A stretch of DNA of 64,000 nt from Planktothricoides raciborskii GIHE-MW2 (GCF_040564635.1 NZ_CP159837.1:6993001-7057000), one strand, 5' to 3'. Numbered from the stretch's first letter, positions 45,503 through 56,019 are shown. The notes: generated by a model not told the origin, from the letters alone. Translations and numbers: made by a program.

Positions 45503-48004
45503 CTATTGATGACTTTTAATTCGATTTATATAAAAGTTAATGGTTACATCTAATGGAGCGATATGAAGACATTTTTTGAATAAATCCTCGGCTTCATCAT
45601 AAGAACCCAGGTGATAAAGTAAGATAGCTTTTTCAAATTCCGTGCGGGTGGCTAATTTGCCTTGGATAACTTCTGGTGCATCCCCATCAAAAACTTCATA
45701 AACCGTGACAGGCTGGGATTTTCCCTTAACTGTGACGCGATCGATTAAGCGAATATGATATAAACTTGGATCGGCTAACTCTAATAAAGTATATTGGGTA
45801 ATTAACAGAGACCCCCCATAAGTTTTTGTCAAAGTTTCGACTCGTGAACCTAAGTTGACCGCATCGCTAATTACGGTACTATCCATGCGGTTGATGCCGC
45901 CAACCGTTCCTAACATCATTGATCCGGTATTAATGCCAATGCCAATGCGGATTGGTTTTGTGCCAATGGGCTGTTTTTGATTATAAATTTTGAGTTGTTG
46001 TAACATGGCAATTCCCGCCTTGACCGCATCATCAGGGGAGCCAGGAAATAATGCCATAATCCCATCGCCAATGTATTTATCAATAAAGCCATTATTTTGA
46101 TTTATGGCCGGTTCCATGCAGGATAAATAAGCATTGATAAATTGAAAGTTTTCTTCAGGGGAAAGATTTTCTGATAAGCTGGTAAAATCCCGAATATCAG
46201 AAAATAAGGTGGTCATTTTCTTCTGTACTGCTTCCCCCAATTCCACATCAATAATGCTATTTTTATTTAAAATTTGCAAAAATTGATGGGGGACAAAACG
46301 CTGGTATGATTTATTTAATTTGAGAAGTTGTTCCGTAAAGGCTTTGCGGTCTGCCTCGGCTTTTTTTCGTTCACTAATATCCTGGAAAGCGACGATCGCA
46401 TAAGCTATACTTCTTAGTTCGTCATAGATAGGAGTTCCCCAAACTTCCAGGGGAATAATCTGGTTATTTCTATGCACTTCCATATCATCAATGCTAGTTG
46501 ATTCTCCCTGCAAAGCTCGAAACAGGGGCAAATTTTCTGTAGGATAAAGGCGATCGCTTCCGGCAATATAACTTTGATAAACGTCTGCAAGTTGCTCAAA
46601 AGTTGCATTAGAGATGACTCCTTGGCCCAAAATTTCTTTAGCTTTTTGATTGGCAAAATAAGGATGTCCTGTGGTATCAACGACAATAATACCCACCGGA
46701 ACCGCTTCTAAAAATTGGGCGAGTCTTTTTTCATTTTCCCGGTGTAACTGTTGCTGATGATAAACAATCATGGCGATCGCCGAACCCGTTAAAGACAGTA
46801 AAGGGCGAACAATCGGAATCCATAAACTTCTCAAAAAAGCAGCATATCCCATCAAGATAATACTACTTACCGCTAAAATTAAACTCACAATCACTCGACA
46901 GGTTAACCGCTTTTTAACCGGACTACTGCGGCGAAAAAGCAAAACTAAACTGCTGCCAATCAAAGACCAGAAAAATATCCAGATTTTTTCAATAACTTGA
47001 CTCCACACTTTAATTAATGGACGCCCATCTAAAGCGGCGCTGATTACTTGGCTGATTAAATTAGCATGGATAAACACTCCAGGCATCGGGTCAGAATTAT
47101 CCAAAAAACTGCTATTATAGGGAGTAAAGAAAAAATCTTTAATACTGGGAGCTATTGTGCCAATTAATACGATGCGATCGCGCAGAGGAAACTCACTATT
47201 TTCACCGAGAATTAAATCCGGAGGAATCTGATTAGTCAGGACATCCGTCAGAGAAACGGTGTAAAAATCTGCAACATTGCCGCGATAATTGAGCATCACT
47301 TGATATCCCCCCGGATTGGCGCCCACATAGCCGCCATAATTAGCACTAAATGGAATAAATAAAGCTTTGCCCAAGCCCAAATGCATCTTTTTCCCATCAA
47401 CCATCTCTAAAGCAATATCTTCTCCTTGCAAATACATCAAACTAAGCTTCGCCCCTAAGCTTAACCGCGTTTGATTTTGCCGATCTTTATGAGACATTAA
47501 AACCCGCCGCACCTTGCCATCGAAATCCAAAATTAAATCAGCAATTCCAACTTGATCCAGGTCTGCTAAAACTGGAGGGGGTTCAACCACATCCCCAATA
47601 ATTTTATCTACCCCAATTAAATTGGGAGTTGATTTAAAGGTTTTCATTAATTGCTGATTGCCCGGTTCAACAGGTAAATCTCGATAAAAATCAAGGCCGA
47701 TCGCCCGGGGTTGCTGTTGTTTAATCTTCTCAATTAATTCAGATAGTACAGCATCAGGCATCGGCCATTGTCCCACATAGCGAATATCCGGCTCATCAAT
47801 GGTGACAATCACAATTCGGGAATCCGGTGCTTCCTGCGGACGCAGACAAAACAAGAGATCCAAAGCGGCTAATTCCAAAGGTTGTAACCATCCCGTCGCA
47901 TTCACTGCCATCACAAAAGCGGCTACAGTAGGAGTCACCATCAATACGGTCCGCCATTGCCATAACTTATCAATTTGGCGCTTGATTTTTTGGCAAGGCA
48001 ACAT
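45503..48004 (-). CDS. CHASE2-PAS-adenylate cyclase
   Basis: This is an 833-residue class III nucleotide cyclase making a second messenger, most probably cAMP. An N-terminal helix (about 18-40) is followed by an extracytoplasmic CHASE2 sensor (about 45-330), three membrane helices (about 340-415), a PAS domain (about 430-545) and the cyclase domain (about 595-770). Metal aspartates are D603 (LFSDIRDF) and D647 (YIGDGIMALF). K643 and D714 are the adenine-specifying pair, and N717 and R721 the transition-state residues. All are intact. I set the start at 48004 because GGAGAGG precedes it; an earlier ATG (48085) has no such site. It is downstream of DUF928, CHAT and TPS genes on the same strand. 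Confidence 0.94.
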   Translation of the reverse strand: MLPCQKIKRQIDKLWQWRTVLMVTPTVAAFVMAVNATGWLQPLELAALDLLFCLRPQEAPDSRIVIVTIDEPDIRYVGQWPMPDAVLSELIEKIKQQQPRAIGLDFYRDLPVEPGNQQLMKTFKSTPNLIGVDKIIGDVVEPPPVLADLDQVGIADLILDFDGKVRRVLMSHKDRQNQTRLSLGAKLSLMYLQGEDIALEMVDGKKMHLGLGKALFIPFSANYGGYVGANPGGYQVMLNYRGNVADFYTVSLTDVLTNQIPPDLILGENSEFPLRDRIVLIGTIAPSIKDFFFTPYNSSFLDNSDPMPGVFIHANLISQVISAALDGRPLIKVWSQVIEKIWIFFWSLIGSSLVLLFRRSSPVKKRLTCRVIVSLILAVSSIILMGYAAFLRSLWIPIVRPLLSLTGSAIAMIVYHQQQLHRENEKRLAQFLEAVPVGIIVVDTTGHPYFANQKAKEILGQGVISNATFEQLADVYQSYIAGSDRLYPTENLPLFRALQGESTSIDDMEVHRNNQIIPLEVWGTPIYDELRSIAYAIVAFQDISERKKAEADRKAFTEQLLKLNKSYQRFVPHQFLQILNKNSIIDVELGEAVQKKMTTLFSDIRDFTSLSENLSPEENFQFINAYLSCMEPAINQNNGFIDKYIGDGIMALFPGSPDDAVKAGIAMLQQLKIYNQKQPIGTKPIRIGIGINTGSMMLGTVGGINRMDSTVISDAVNLGSRVETLTKTYGGSLLITQYTLLELADPSLYHIRLIDRVTVKGKSQPVTVYEVFDGDAPEVIQGKLATRTEFEKAILLYHLGSYDEAEDLFKKCLHIAPLDVTINFYINRIKSHQ

Positions 48005-48432
48005 AAATCCTCTCCACTTCAGAATTAATTTCCCATAATTCCCGATACAACCGATAAAATAGGGCATCAGCGATCCAGGGATCATTGCCAGAAAGCGATT
48101 CTGTAGATAGCCCTGATTGACTTTTCATGCACTTTCTTTGTTTTAACCTTTAATCTGAGGTTAATTTAATATTCATACCCATGATTTAGCCTATCAGGAT
48201 TAACGAGCGATCCGCCAGAGAAAATGTATTCGCTTATTGATTAAATCTTGGCTCAAAGGACTCGATTATAGGATTTCGCAATAAAAAATCCGGCCTGTGT
48301 AAGGACAAGTCGGATTTGCCAAAACCAGCATTGCAAAAAATTGCAACCATAAGTTTGCCACAATCAGCGATCGGAGAATCACCATGATCCTTATGATCCC
48401 TAAATGATCCCTAAATTTTTAATTCCCGAAGG
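48005..48432. other. Gap between DUF928 and cyclase genes
   Basis: No gene is seen. It holds a terminator for the DUF928 gene (48284-48317), so the cyclase gene probably has its own promoter in 48010-48280. Confidence 0.5.
48284..48317 (-). terminator. Probable intrinsic terminator after the DUF928 gene
   Basis: On the minus strand AAATCCG and CGGATTTTTT pair (48311-48317 with 48286-48292), with an additional partly paired inner region and a T6 tail. It lies about 115 nt after the stop. Confidence 0.6.
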
Positions 48433-49230
48433 CTAATTTTGATCGAGCATCAGTGGTTCAGAGGCGATCGCCTCCAAGCCCACAGAAGCTAGAAACTCCT
48501 TCCAGACCGCCGTATAGTTTTCTGGTTCTTGATCGCGCAACAGGGCTAAAGTGGTCAGCGCATCAAACCAAACCCCAGCCGATCCATATAACTGGGCCAT
48601 TTCTAGGGACGGAGTGGCGTTAACCCGATGGCGGGTAGAATTTAGATTCAGACCCACCGAGTCAGGAGTAACCCGCGTCACCCAACCAGTCACAATTGGG
48701 CTATCCGGTCGCACTGGCATTTGGCAAGCCACCACAAAAGTCCACTGATAATTTTTTCCCACTTCCAAGGGTGGGGCATCCTCTGGAAGCTGAACGCTAA
48801 CAATACTGGCACCTTCAGGGACGGACACCGTTTTCTGGTAATAATAATCTTCGTTCTGGTCTTTCAGGGTAAAAAAGATTTGTTCCGCAGAACCGGAAGA
48901 CACATACATAAAAAAGGCGGGGCGATCGCTCACCGTCAAACCGTCCGCACGATTCTTGGGCATCAAAGGCACCACCGACCGAGCCGAGTTCACACTATCA
49001 GTAGAACTATCAATAGGACAATAACCACTATCGCGAGTCGCTCCCCCTTGTGAATTTTTCAAGGTTTCGTCTCCAGGGGGTTCAAACGTCACCCCTGCGG
49101 TAATTTGAGGTTCGATCGCCCCTCCAGAACTCATCTGTCCCTGGGCTGGCAAACCACCCAGAAGCGTAGTTAATGAAAAACTGGCTAGAGAAAAGCCTGC
49201 TAGAGAAATTAGAGATTGATTTACAGCCAT
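48433..49230 (-). CDS. DUF928 domain protein, exported
   Basis: This 265-residue protein has an N-terminal signal peptide (ISLAGFSLASFSLTTLLGG, ending near PAQGQ) and a DUF928 domain of unknown function. Typical segments are LTVSDRPAFFMYVSSGSAEQ near residue 100, YYYQKTVSVPEG and YGSAGVWFDALTTLALLRDQ near residue 218. DUF928 genes in cyanobacteria often neighbour CHAT and two-partner-secretion genes, as here. It is likely periplasmic. Confidence 0.9.
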   Translation of the reverse strand: MAVNQSLISLAGFSLASFSLTTLLGGLPAQGQMSSGGAIEPQITAGVTFEPPGDETLKNSQGGATRDSGYCPIDSSTDSVNSARSVVPLMPKNRADGLTVSDRPAFFMYVSSGSAEQIFFTLKDQNEDYYYQKTVSVPEGASIVSVQLPEDAPPLEVGKNYQWTFVVACQMPVRPDSPIVTGWVTRVTPDSVGLNLNSTRHRVNATPSLEMAQLYGSAGVWFDALTTLALLRDQEPENYTAVWKEFLASVGLEAIASEPLMLDQN

Positions 49231-50162
49231 AAGCTCAAAACCTCTGCAAAACTGTGACTAATCTGTTTCAATATTGACGCTTATACAACTAAAAAATATT
49301 AACTCAGCCCCAGGATTTCGCCAATCTTCTCATCACATAGATCCGAACTTCTCCATTTCAGCCCGGTTCATACCTCTGGAAGCGATCAGAATATTTTTGT
49401 CCCATATTGCCCCAGATATTATACTTATTATACTGTAGGTTTACATTTAGGCGAAAAAACATAATCCGATCTACAAATGCCCTGCCCCCCTGAGATTAGT
49501 GTCATATTTGCGTATTCTTCAGGAGGTTTTATGAAGTTTTTGTAAAGTTTTTGTAAAATCCTCCGTTGTTTCTACAACACTGCTGCGTAATTTCCCGGAC
49601 ATTTCTTTCCTGACCCAAGTCAGAGAATTTCCACAGGATTCTCAATCACCAGCAACCAAAACCGCAGCAAAAAGCCCAAATCCTTAACAAGTAGCCCAGG
49701 GGTTGACGCTTAGAGCGATCGCGGTGCTGACCACAATCATTAATACTTGTAAAATTTTTGCTCCTCTAAACGTAGCAGCCAACTTAACCATCACCGTAAT
49801 CGGTCGTCACTCACTGCCAAAAACCGGAGAAAGTAGCAATTTGCCACCTTCACATTGCCATTCTTAGGGGCAAAGCATGACCGCAGTTAAACCAATATCC
49901 AAACGACAATTTATTTACCGGAATGCTTTGCCCTTGCTGTAAATTTTCGTAGGGGCAAAGCATGACCGCAGTTAAATTAATATCCAAACGACAATTTATT
50001 TACCGGAATGCTTTGCCCTTGCTGTAAATTTTCGTAGGGGCAAAGCATGACCGCAGTTAAATTAATATTTTAAGCAATAATTTAACTGCGGTCATGCTTT
50101 GCCCTTGCACCCCTGCAATAGAGTGGGCTTTGCCCACCCTAGAGATAAAGTTGCGGCTGCGG
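49231..50162. repeat. Long gap with 85-bp tandem palindromic repeats
   Basis: 49231-49860 contains no gene I can support. 49866-50104 contains three units of an 85-bp repeat starting AGGGGCAAAGCATGACCGCAG at 49866, 49951 and 50036. The third ends differently and forms a 27-bp perfect stem (50038-50064 with 50078-50104) around a 13-nt loop. The region follows the CHAT gene's stop and would be transcribed with it unless the hairpin terminates. Confidence 0.8.
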
Positions 50163-52910
50163 CTACAACCAATTGCCCACCAGCACAAACGGAGCCCAAT
50201 AATAAGGATGCTGATACGCTGAATCATTCAGCAACTTTAACTGAGCTTGGCGCAAAGCCTCAGCTTTGGTAATCCTCCCGGAAGCCCCCACCGAATCATT
50301 GCCCGGAGTCACAGCATCTTGCGTTCCGAGCAAAGAACGATAAAACTCAGCCACCAAATTCGCCGTTGACTGGTCATTCACCGACCAGAGAGTTGCCAAA
50401 GTCGTGCGAGCCCCCGATCGCACTGCCACCCCAGCCAAACCCAAAGCCGCCCGTTGATCCCCCGCAGCGGTTTGACAAGCACTGAGAACCAATAACTCAA
50501 TGGGAGTCGTGGCAGCAGTTGAGCGATTTTTTAATAGATTCTCAAAATCTTTAACCTTCAGCTTATCGTCCCAAGTAAGGATAAAAGTCTGTTCGGGATT
50601 AGAACTAAACTGACCATGAGTCGCCAGGTGAACAACAGGAAAATCCAAGCGATCGAGTTGCTTGAGTAAATTGACTTTGGTAAACTCTTGATCCAGCAAA
50701 TTTTCTCCCTGGATTTTATGGGAAATTTCCTGTAATTCGGACTCAACCCCAGGCAACGCCGGAAATCCTTGACGGGCTTCGGTCAAACCGCCAGCTAAAA
50801 TTTTTAGCTTCTCCGGTTGTAACGGCGAAGGTTCCAGCAATTGCAACCCTGGAGTTAGGGCAATACCGTATTTTTCTACTAAATACTTTTGCCCATCATA
50901 TAGGGCAGCCATTGGCAAATTTCGCAACATTCCGTCAAGGACAAACACCAGTGTATTCACGCTATTTTCTGCTAACTGCAATTCTGCCGGACGAATCAGC
51001 CAGTCATAAACTTGTTCAGATAAAGTCAATCGTTGCTTGCTCGAAAAAGCCGGATTGAGTGATTTTTGTAATTCCAGCAGAGTGCTTTCTACTTTCCCTT
51101 GAGCAAGTTTGGTTTGATAATAGCTTAAAGGTTGTCCGGGAATAGATAAAATCACTGCTAACTCGTTGGGTAAAATAATCGGGTAAATCACCGCTGAATT
51201 CGGATCGACTTGATCGACTTGTTGGGGTTTGGCATCTAAACAAGCATCCCGAAAGAAATTGTCCAGTTCTGCCAGTTGCAATGCTTCAATAGTTTCACGG
51301 GCTTGTTTGAGGTTTTCTTGAGAAATTTCTTTACTGGCAATTCCTCCTGCCGCATCAGTGGTCGGTTGGATTAATAATTCTACAAGCTGCCGATAAAGTG
51401 GTTCGACAGTTTCCCGAAAAGAAAACTGAATTTCTTGGTTAGTGGCTACTAAATCACTGCGTAAAGATTGTAAGGTTTTGACGGCTTCAGTGTAAGCCGC
51501 GATCGCCTCGGAAATACGACCTTGATACGTTAACAAACGGCCTAATTGCCATTGCCATTCATAGGCAATATCCGATAATTGAAGGGACTGGGCAATATTT
51601 AACCCTAACTCAGTATATTCTTGAGCTAACTTTTGTTGATTTAGTTCTTCATAAATTGCCCCCAAACTTCCCAAAGCATAAGATTCAGCGCGGTAATCTG
51701 CCAAATTTCGGGCAGATTGCACCGCCGTGTCTAATAACTGAATAGGATGCTCTATCTGTTGTTTCGTATGCGGATTAATGGGGCTAAAAAATTGACCATA
51801 TTCTCCCACATAGTGAGTATTTTTATGTAAGCAATTTGTATTTTTTTGCGCCAAACATACTAAATTATTAGCCAAATTGACCTGAGCATAAATTGCTGGA
51901 CGACTGTCCGGTAAATTGCTTAAAGGTGCGGGGATATTTTGCGCCAAAATCTCTGCTTTTTGCCAATCAGCATTTTCCACTAATAGACCGATGTGATTTA
52001 GTTGGATTTGAATTTTCAGCAGTTCAGCCCCATTTCTTTCCGCCAGGGTTTCCGCTTGTTGATAAAAATCTAAAGCCGCAGAGAGATTATTCAAAGTTCT
52101 CGCATTATTTCCCAAACTCATCAAAATTTCACTTTTTTGAATCGGGGAAATGGTAGGATGGGCGATCGCCAATGCTTCCTGTAACAAAAGATTAGATTGC
52201 TCCACAGACCCAGTTTCTCTCAGTAAATCAGCCAAAGCCAATAAAACCGATGATTTTAAAGCCGGATCTGTTTGTTCATTCAGGCTCAGTTTAATCTCTT
52301 CTAAAAGTTTCAGGGCTCGCCGATATAACCCCAAAGATTCTAACGCCCTGACTTGATTAATTTGACTAAAAATAATCCCGGAACGATCCTCCGCTTGCCG
52401 ATAAGCAGCCGTTGCTTTTTGCCAAGTTTCCCAAGCTGCCTCGCTATTTCCTTGTTGAAATTGTAACCGGCCCTCGGTATTGAAAATTTGGGCGAAAATG
52501 ATGGCTAAATTTTCGTTATTTTCCCGATCGTCAAGGGAATGCAAAATTTCTTTACTGTGGGCGATCGCCTCACTAGCGGCGGCATAATCCCCTAATCTTT
52601 GATAGGACAAAGACAGAAAACTTAAGATTTGGGCTTGTGGCAACAAATTTCCCTCTGCCGTAAATTTATTAAGGGCTTCTTGCCATAAAATTACCGCCTG
52701 ATTGTACTGCCCAGCCTCATAATAGTTCCTGCCTTCTTTGACCAAATCGCCAGCAGCAAAACCAATTTCTCTGGTTTCATCGGCAAAATTTTCGGGAAAA
52801 ACCACGGAATGACTTCGCGCCTGATTAACCCAATAAAGCTGAGGAATTATCGTTAATAAAATTCCTAAAAAAAATGCAAAAACAAATATCACTAATTTGA
52901 TTAACTTCAT
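50163..52910 (-). CDS. CHAT-domain protein with TPR repeats
   Basis: This 915-residue protein has an N-terminal membrane anchor (about residues 1-22), TPR repeats across about 50-500, and a C-terminal CHAT caspase-like domain (about 590-915). The catalytic dyad is H765 (VVHLATHGQF) and C812 (LVLSACQTAAGD), both intact. CHAT proteases are caspase relatives; some are activated by a partner and cut a specific target. I chose the ATG at 52910, just before the hydrophobic anchor; the earlier one at 52955 reads through a repeat. Upstream on the same strand is the TPS exoprotein, a recurrent neighbour in cyanobacteria. Confidence 0.93.
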   Translation of the reverse strand: MKLIKLVIFVFAFFLGILLTIIPQLYWVNQARSHSVVFPENFADETREIGFAAGDLVKEGRNYYEAGQYNQAVILWQEALNKFTAEGNLLPQAQILSFLSLSYQRLGDYAAASEAIAHSKEILHSLDDRENNENLAIIFAQIFNTEGRLQFQQGNSEAAWETWQKATAAYRQAEDRSGIIFSQINQVRALESLGLYRRALKLLEEIKLSLNEQTDPALKSSVLLALADLLRETGSVEQSNLLLQEALAIAHPTISPIQKSEILMSLGNNARTLNNLSAALDFYQQAETLAERNGAELLKIQIQLNHIGLLVENADWQKAEILAQNIPAPLSNLPDSRPAIYAQVNLANNLVCLAQKNTNCLHKNTHYVGEYGQFFSPINPHTKQQIEHPIQLLDTAVQSARNLADYRAESYALGSLGAIYEELNQQKLAQEYTELGLNIAQSLQLSDIAYEWQWQLGRLLTYQGRISEAIAAYTEAVKTLQSLRSDLVATNQEIQFSFRETVEPLYRQLVELLIQPTTDAAGGIASKEISQENLKQARETIEALQLAELDNFFRDACLDAKPQQVDQVDPNSAVIYPIILPNELAVILSIPGQPLSYYQTKLAQGKVESTLLELQKSLNPAFSSKQRLTLSEQVYDWLIRPAELQLAENSVNTLVFVLDGMLRNLPMAALYDGQKYLVEKYGIALTPGLQLLEPSPLQPEKLKILAGGLTEARQGFPALPGVESELQEISHKIQGENLLDQEFTKVNLLKQLDRLDFPVVHLATHGQFSSNPEQTFILTWDDKLKVKDFENLLKNRSTAATTPIELLVLSACQTAAGDQRAALGLAGVAVRSGARTTLATLWSVNDQSTANLVAEFYRSLLGTQDAVTPGNDSVGASGRITKAEALRQAQLKLLNDSAYQHPYYWAPFVLVGNWL

Positions 52911-53148
52911 AATATTATTGTGATATATTATTGTGATAATTCCTTGTAGGGGCAAAGCATTCGGTGATTAATTCCTGATTATCACAGTCAATATTTCGCC
53001 CTATAAGGGCAAAGCATTCGGATATTAAATTTGGGGTTTTTCGCATAAATTGTTGTCCGAATGCGAAAGCCCCTACAACGCCCTATTCGGATATTAAATT
53101 TGGGGTTTTTCCCAGAAATTATTGCCCGAATGCGAAAGCCCCTACATT
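52911..53148. repeat. GTAGGGGC repeat elements between TPS and CHAT genes
   Basis: 52946-53146 is filled by fragments of the GTAGGGGCAAAGCATTCGG family. Two near-identical 60-nt blocks (53019-53078 and 53087-53146, 68 nt apart) end in CCGAATGCGAAAGCCCCTAC. The insertion lies in the spacer of what would otherwise be a tight operon. Confidence 0.8.
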
Positions 53149-56019
53149 CTACTTCCCAGCACCTCTACAATCCAACACCGGCAACCCAGACCCTGAGAGA
53201 GTCACATGAGGCGATTCGCTCTGACGCGATAGCTTCGCTTCACGCGCCACCAAAACCACCGTGCCATCAGCGGCCACCAGCCAGCCCTGAGCCTCCACTA
53301 TGGGCAACTCTAATGGCAAAACAGATGGCAAAAGAGAAGTGGCTGAATATCTTTGGCTTTTGGGCGGCTTTTGGGCAAAACTGCGAATCTGTGATTCTGG
53401 CTGCCCATTGCTATGATCGCCAAAAAACCGTAAATCGTCCAGCACCACAGCCGAGTGAATCACCTCATTGGGAGAACGGGGCAAACCGCCACGACCTGAC
53501 ACCGTAAATTGACTGCCACTGTTCACCGCACAGAAATTACGGTCAATCAAGCGGGCTACATCAACGGGACTTTTCGCCAACTCCAGCAACCCAGCAGCCG
53601 CATCAATATCTGGGGTACTAATATCCACGGTGCCACTAAACTGGGGGCCAAGTTCAGAAGAGGCCGTAATATCGCTCAAGGGCGTTTCACTGTTGCGAAA
53701 TTGGGTGCCAAAAATCCCTTGAGCATTAATTCTTACCTGACCCCCACGACCGGCCAAGGCATTCGCCGTAATATCGCTATTTTCCAGGGCTACTAAATTT
53801 TCTGTTGCGATCGCAATATTCCCACCGTCGGTATTTGCCGCATTCGTATTAATATTGCCCCCTTCCCGCAACCACAAATCCTGAGTTTGCAAGCGAATAT
53901 TGCCACCCTGACCGGAACTGGTAGCCCCAGTAATTTCCCCGGTATTGGCAACCTCGATTTCGCGAGCCACTACTTCCAGATTTCCCGCATCACCCAGACT
54001 CACACTGCTCACCGCCAGTTTTGCCCCATCACTGACAATTAACTTATCCGTAACAATGCTCACGTCGCCCCCCGCTCCCGTGGCAGGAATTGGCGATCCG
54101 GCCAAGCCCGAAGACGCCGATATCCCACTAGGAATCAACGTCCCAGTCCGACGACCAGTAACTCCGACCAACTCGGAAGCATTCACCGTCACGCTGCCCC
54201 CAGCCCCAGGGCCAAAAAAAGTCCCAGCGGCGATCGTTCCGCCATCGCGGACAAACAGTTTCCCGGTATTAATCACAATGTCACCGGCCACACTACTTGG
54301 ACCACTAGACGAGGCTAATAAAGAACTGGCCAACAGGCCATCCCCAGAGACTCCGAGGACTGCCACTGACTCCGAAGCATTAATCAACATTGTCCCCCCT
54401 TTTCCCGCACTGGTACTGGCAGCGGAGAGAGAACCACCATCTCGGACAATTAACCGGCCAGTATTAATAATTAAATCACCGGCATTCCCAGTCCCGCTTT
54501 CCTCGCGACCGACACTGCCACTGAGAATATTCGTAGGCAGATAAGTAATTAAGCGACTGACCCCAAAGGTTCTGCCCAAAAAATTAATCGGCGCACCAAC
54601 TATTTCCACTTGCTCCGCAGCGTTGACAATCGCATTGCCTCCCTGACCGGGGCCAAAGGTGGTACTGGAAATCACCGAGCCATCCTGGAGTCTCAATTGC
54701 CGCGTATCAATGGTCAAATCCTGGGCGCTGCCGGTGCCCGCAGTCCCAGCCATCACCAGGGAGCCGCCAGTGATATCAATAAAATCAGCCTTAATTGCCA
54801 AATTGCCGCCGTTACCGGGGCCAAAGGTCGAAGCCAAGATGCCGATGCCATTGTTGACGATTAACTGGTTAGTCTCCAGAGTCAGATCCCCTGCCATCCC
54901 ATTGCTGGCAGTCAACGTATATAAACCACTATTAATATTCAGGGGGTCAAAGGTTCCGGCTAACACCTGTTCGGAGATGACTAATCGTTGGGTGCCACTG
55001 AGGTTAATCTGGTCTGTAGCGCGGATGGTGAGGTTGCCGCCGTGTCCACTGCCAAAGGTGGATGCAGAAATAAAGGCGCCATTATTGAGGACAAATTGAT
55101 TAGCATCAACGGTAATATTGCCGCCGTTTTCACTGCCCAGGGTATTAGACAGAATACTGGAGCCATTGGTCAAAGTGATATTCCCACCCCGGACTGCGAT
55201 CGCGCCACCACCATTCCCACTGGCATTCACCACGGCATTTTGGGTCAATTGAATATCGCCGAAATTCTCCACTCCCCAATATCCTGGGGCAAAGCCACGA
55301 TCAGGACCAGATAAACTCACTCTGGCATTACTGCCGACACTACCGAGGTAAATTTGTCCTTGGGGACTGGTCAGTTTTCCCCCATCCAAAAGCAAGCTAC
55401 CGCCAATTAATGCCAAACTTTGCCCTGGTTGTGTTGCCAGACCGATCGCGTTTCCTTGATTATCTGTCACCTGAGACTGGTTAACAATGGCGCCGGGATT
55501 GTCACCAAACTGTAAGCCCACTGGCAGATTAACTGTGAGCAATGGCTGGGCTTGGGGATTGGTAGCACTAAACAAACTACCATCCGCCATCACCAAACTT
55601 TCGGCACTACTGGCAAAAAACGAACCGCCAATATTTAACTGAGCATTTGGCCCAAATACAATCCCATTCGGGTTAAGGAAAAATAGATTTGCTGTCCCAT
55701 TGGCGCGAATTAAGCCATCAATATTAGAAATATTGCCACCAGTGACGCGAGTGAAAATATGGCTAATCTCTGAAGCATGGTTAAAAAATACCTCGCCCCC
55801 AGTCGGCAAAGAAAATTCCTGAAAACTATGAAATAGATTAGCCCCGGCAGCGGTTCCCCCGGTAATTGTTTGCAGATTGCCATCCGTATTGACCACGGAA
55901 TTAATCGGTAAGGTGCGATCGGGAATAATCTGACCTTGGGCAATTGATGGCGCGATCGCATAGCCAAAGCAGTAAGAACACAGAGTGACAGTCCAGGGTA
56001 TTGGGGATTTACCTAACAT
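53149..56019 (-). CDS. Two-partner-secretion exoprotein (filamentous haemagglutinin N-terminal domain)
   Basis: This 956-residue TpsA-type protein is predicted to be exported through a TpsB outer-membrane channel. A signal peptide ends near AIAPSIAQG (about residue 28), followed by the TPS domain (about 30-165), with NPNGIVFGPNAQLNIGGSFF near residue 117. The rest is a long right-handed beta-helix of repeats such as GNGGNLTIRAxDQI and GxGGxVxVNASE. A cyanobacterial C-terminal segment NFCAVNSGSQFTVSGRGGL follows near residue 832. No TpsB gene is in the window. Likely a surface or secreted adhesin, or a partner of the neighbouring CHAT protein. Confidence 0.93.
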   Translation of the reverse strand: MLGKSPIPWTVTLCSYCFGYAIAPSIAQGQIIPDRTLPINSVVNTDGNLQTITGGTAAGANLFHSFQEFSLPTGGEVFFNHASEISHIFTRVTGGNISNIDGLIRANGTANLFFLNPNGIVFGPNAQLNIGGSFFASSAESLVMADGSLFSATNPQAQPLLTVNLPVGLQFGDNPGAIVNQSQVTDNQGNAIGLATQPGQSLALIGGSLLLDGGKLTSPQGQIYLGSVGSNARVSLSGPDRGFAPGYWGVENFGDIQLTQNAVVNASGNGGGAIAVRGGNITLTNGSSILSNTLGSENGGNITVDANQFVLNNGAFISASTFGSGHGGNLTIRATDQINLSGTQRLVISEQVLAGTFDPLNINSGLYTLTASNGMAGDLTLETNQLIVNNGIGILASTFGPGNGGNLAIKADFIDITGGSLVMAGTAGTGSAQDLTIDTRQLRLQDGSVISSTTFGPGQGGNAIVNAAEQVEIVGAPINFLGRTFGVSRLITYLPTNILSGSVGREESGTGNAGDLIINTGRLIVRDGGSLSAASTSAGKGGTMLINASESVAVLGVSGDGLLASSLLASSSGPSSVAGDIVINTGKLFVRDGGTIAAGTFFGPGAGGSVTVNASELVGVTGRRTGTLIPSGISASSGLAGSPIPATGAGGDVSIVTDKLIVSDGAKLAVSSVSLGDAGNLEVVAREIEVANTGEITGATSSGQGGNIRLQTQDLWLREGGNINTNAANTDGGNIAIATENLVALENSDITANALAGRGGQVRINAQGIFGTQFRNSETPLSDITASSELGPQFSGTVDISTPDIDAAAGLLELAKSPVDVARLIDRNFCAVNSGSQFTVSGRGGLPRSPNEVIHSAVVLDDLRFFGDHSNGQPESQIRSFAQKPPKSQRYSATSLLPSVLPLELPIVEAQGWLVAADGTVVLVAREAKLSRQSESPHVTLSGSGLPVLDCRGAGK

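Noticed and set aside
49866-50104. Possible CRISPR-like array
   Set aside because: Spacing is regular (85 bp), but the whole unit including the would-be spacer is repeated, and no cas genes are near.
53945-54544. 199-codon plus-strand frame inside the TPS exoprotein gene
   Set aside because: Antisense shadow of a repetitive beta-helix gene; composition mirrors the sense codons.
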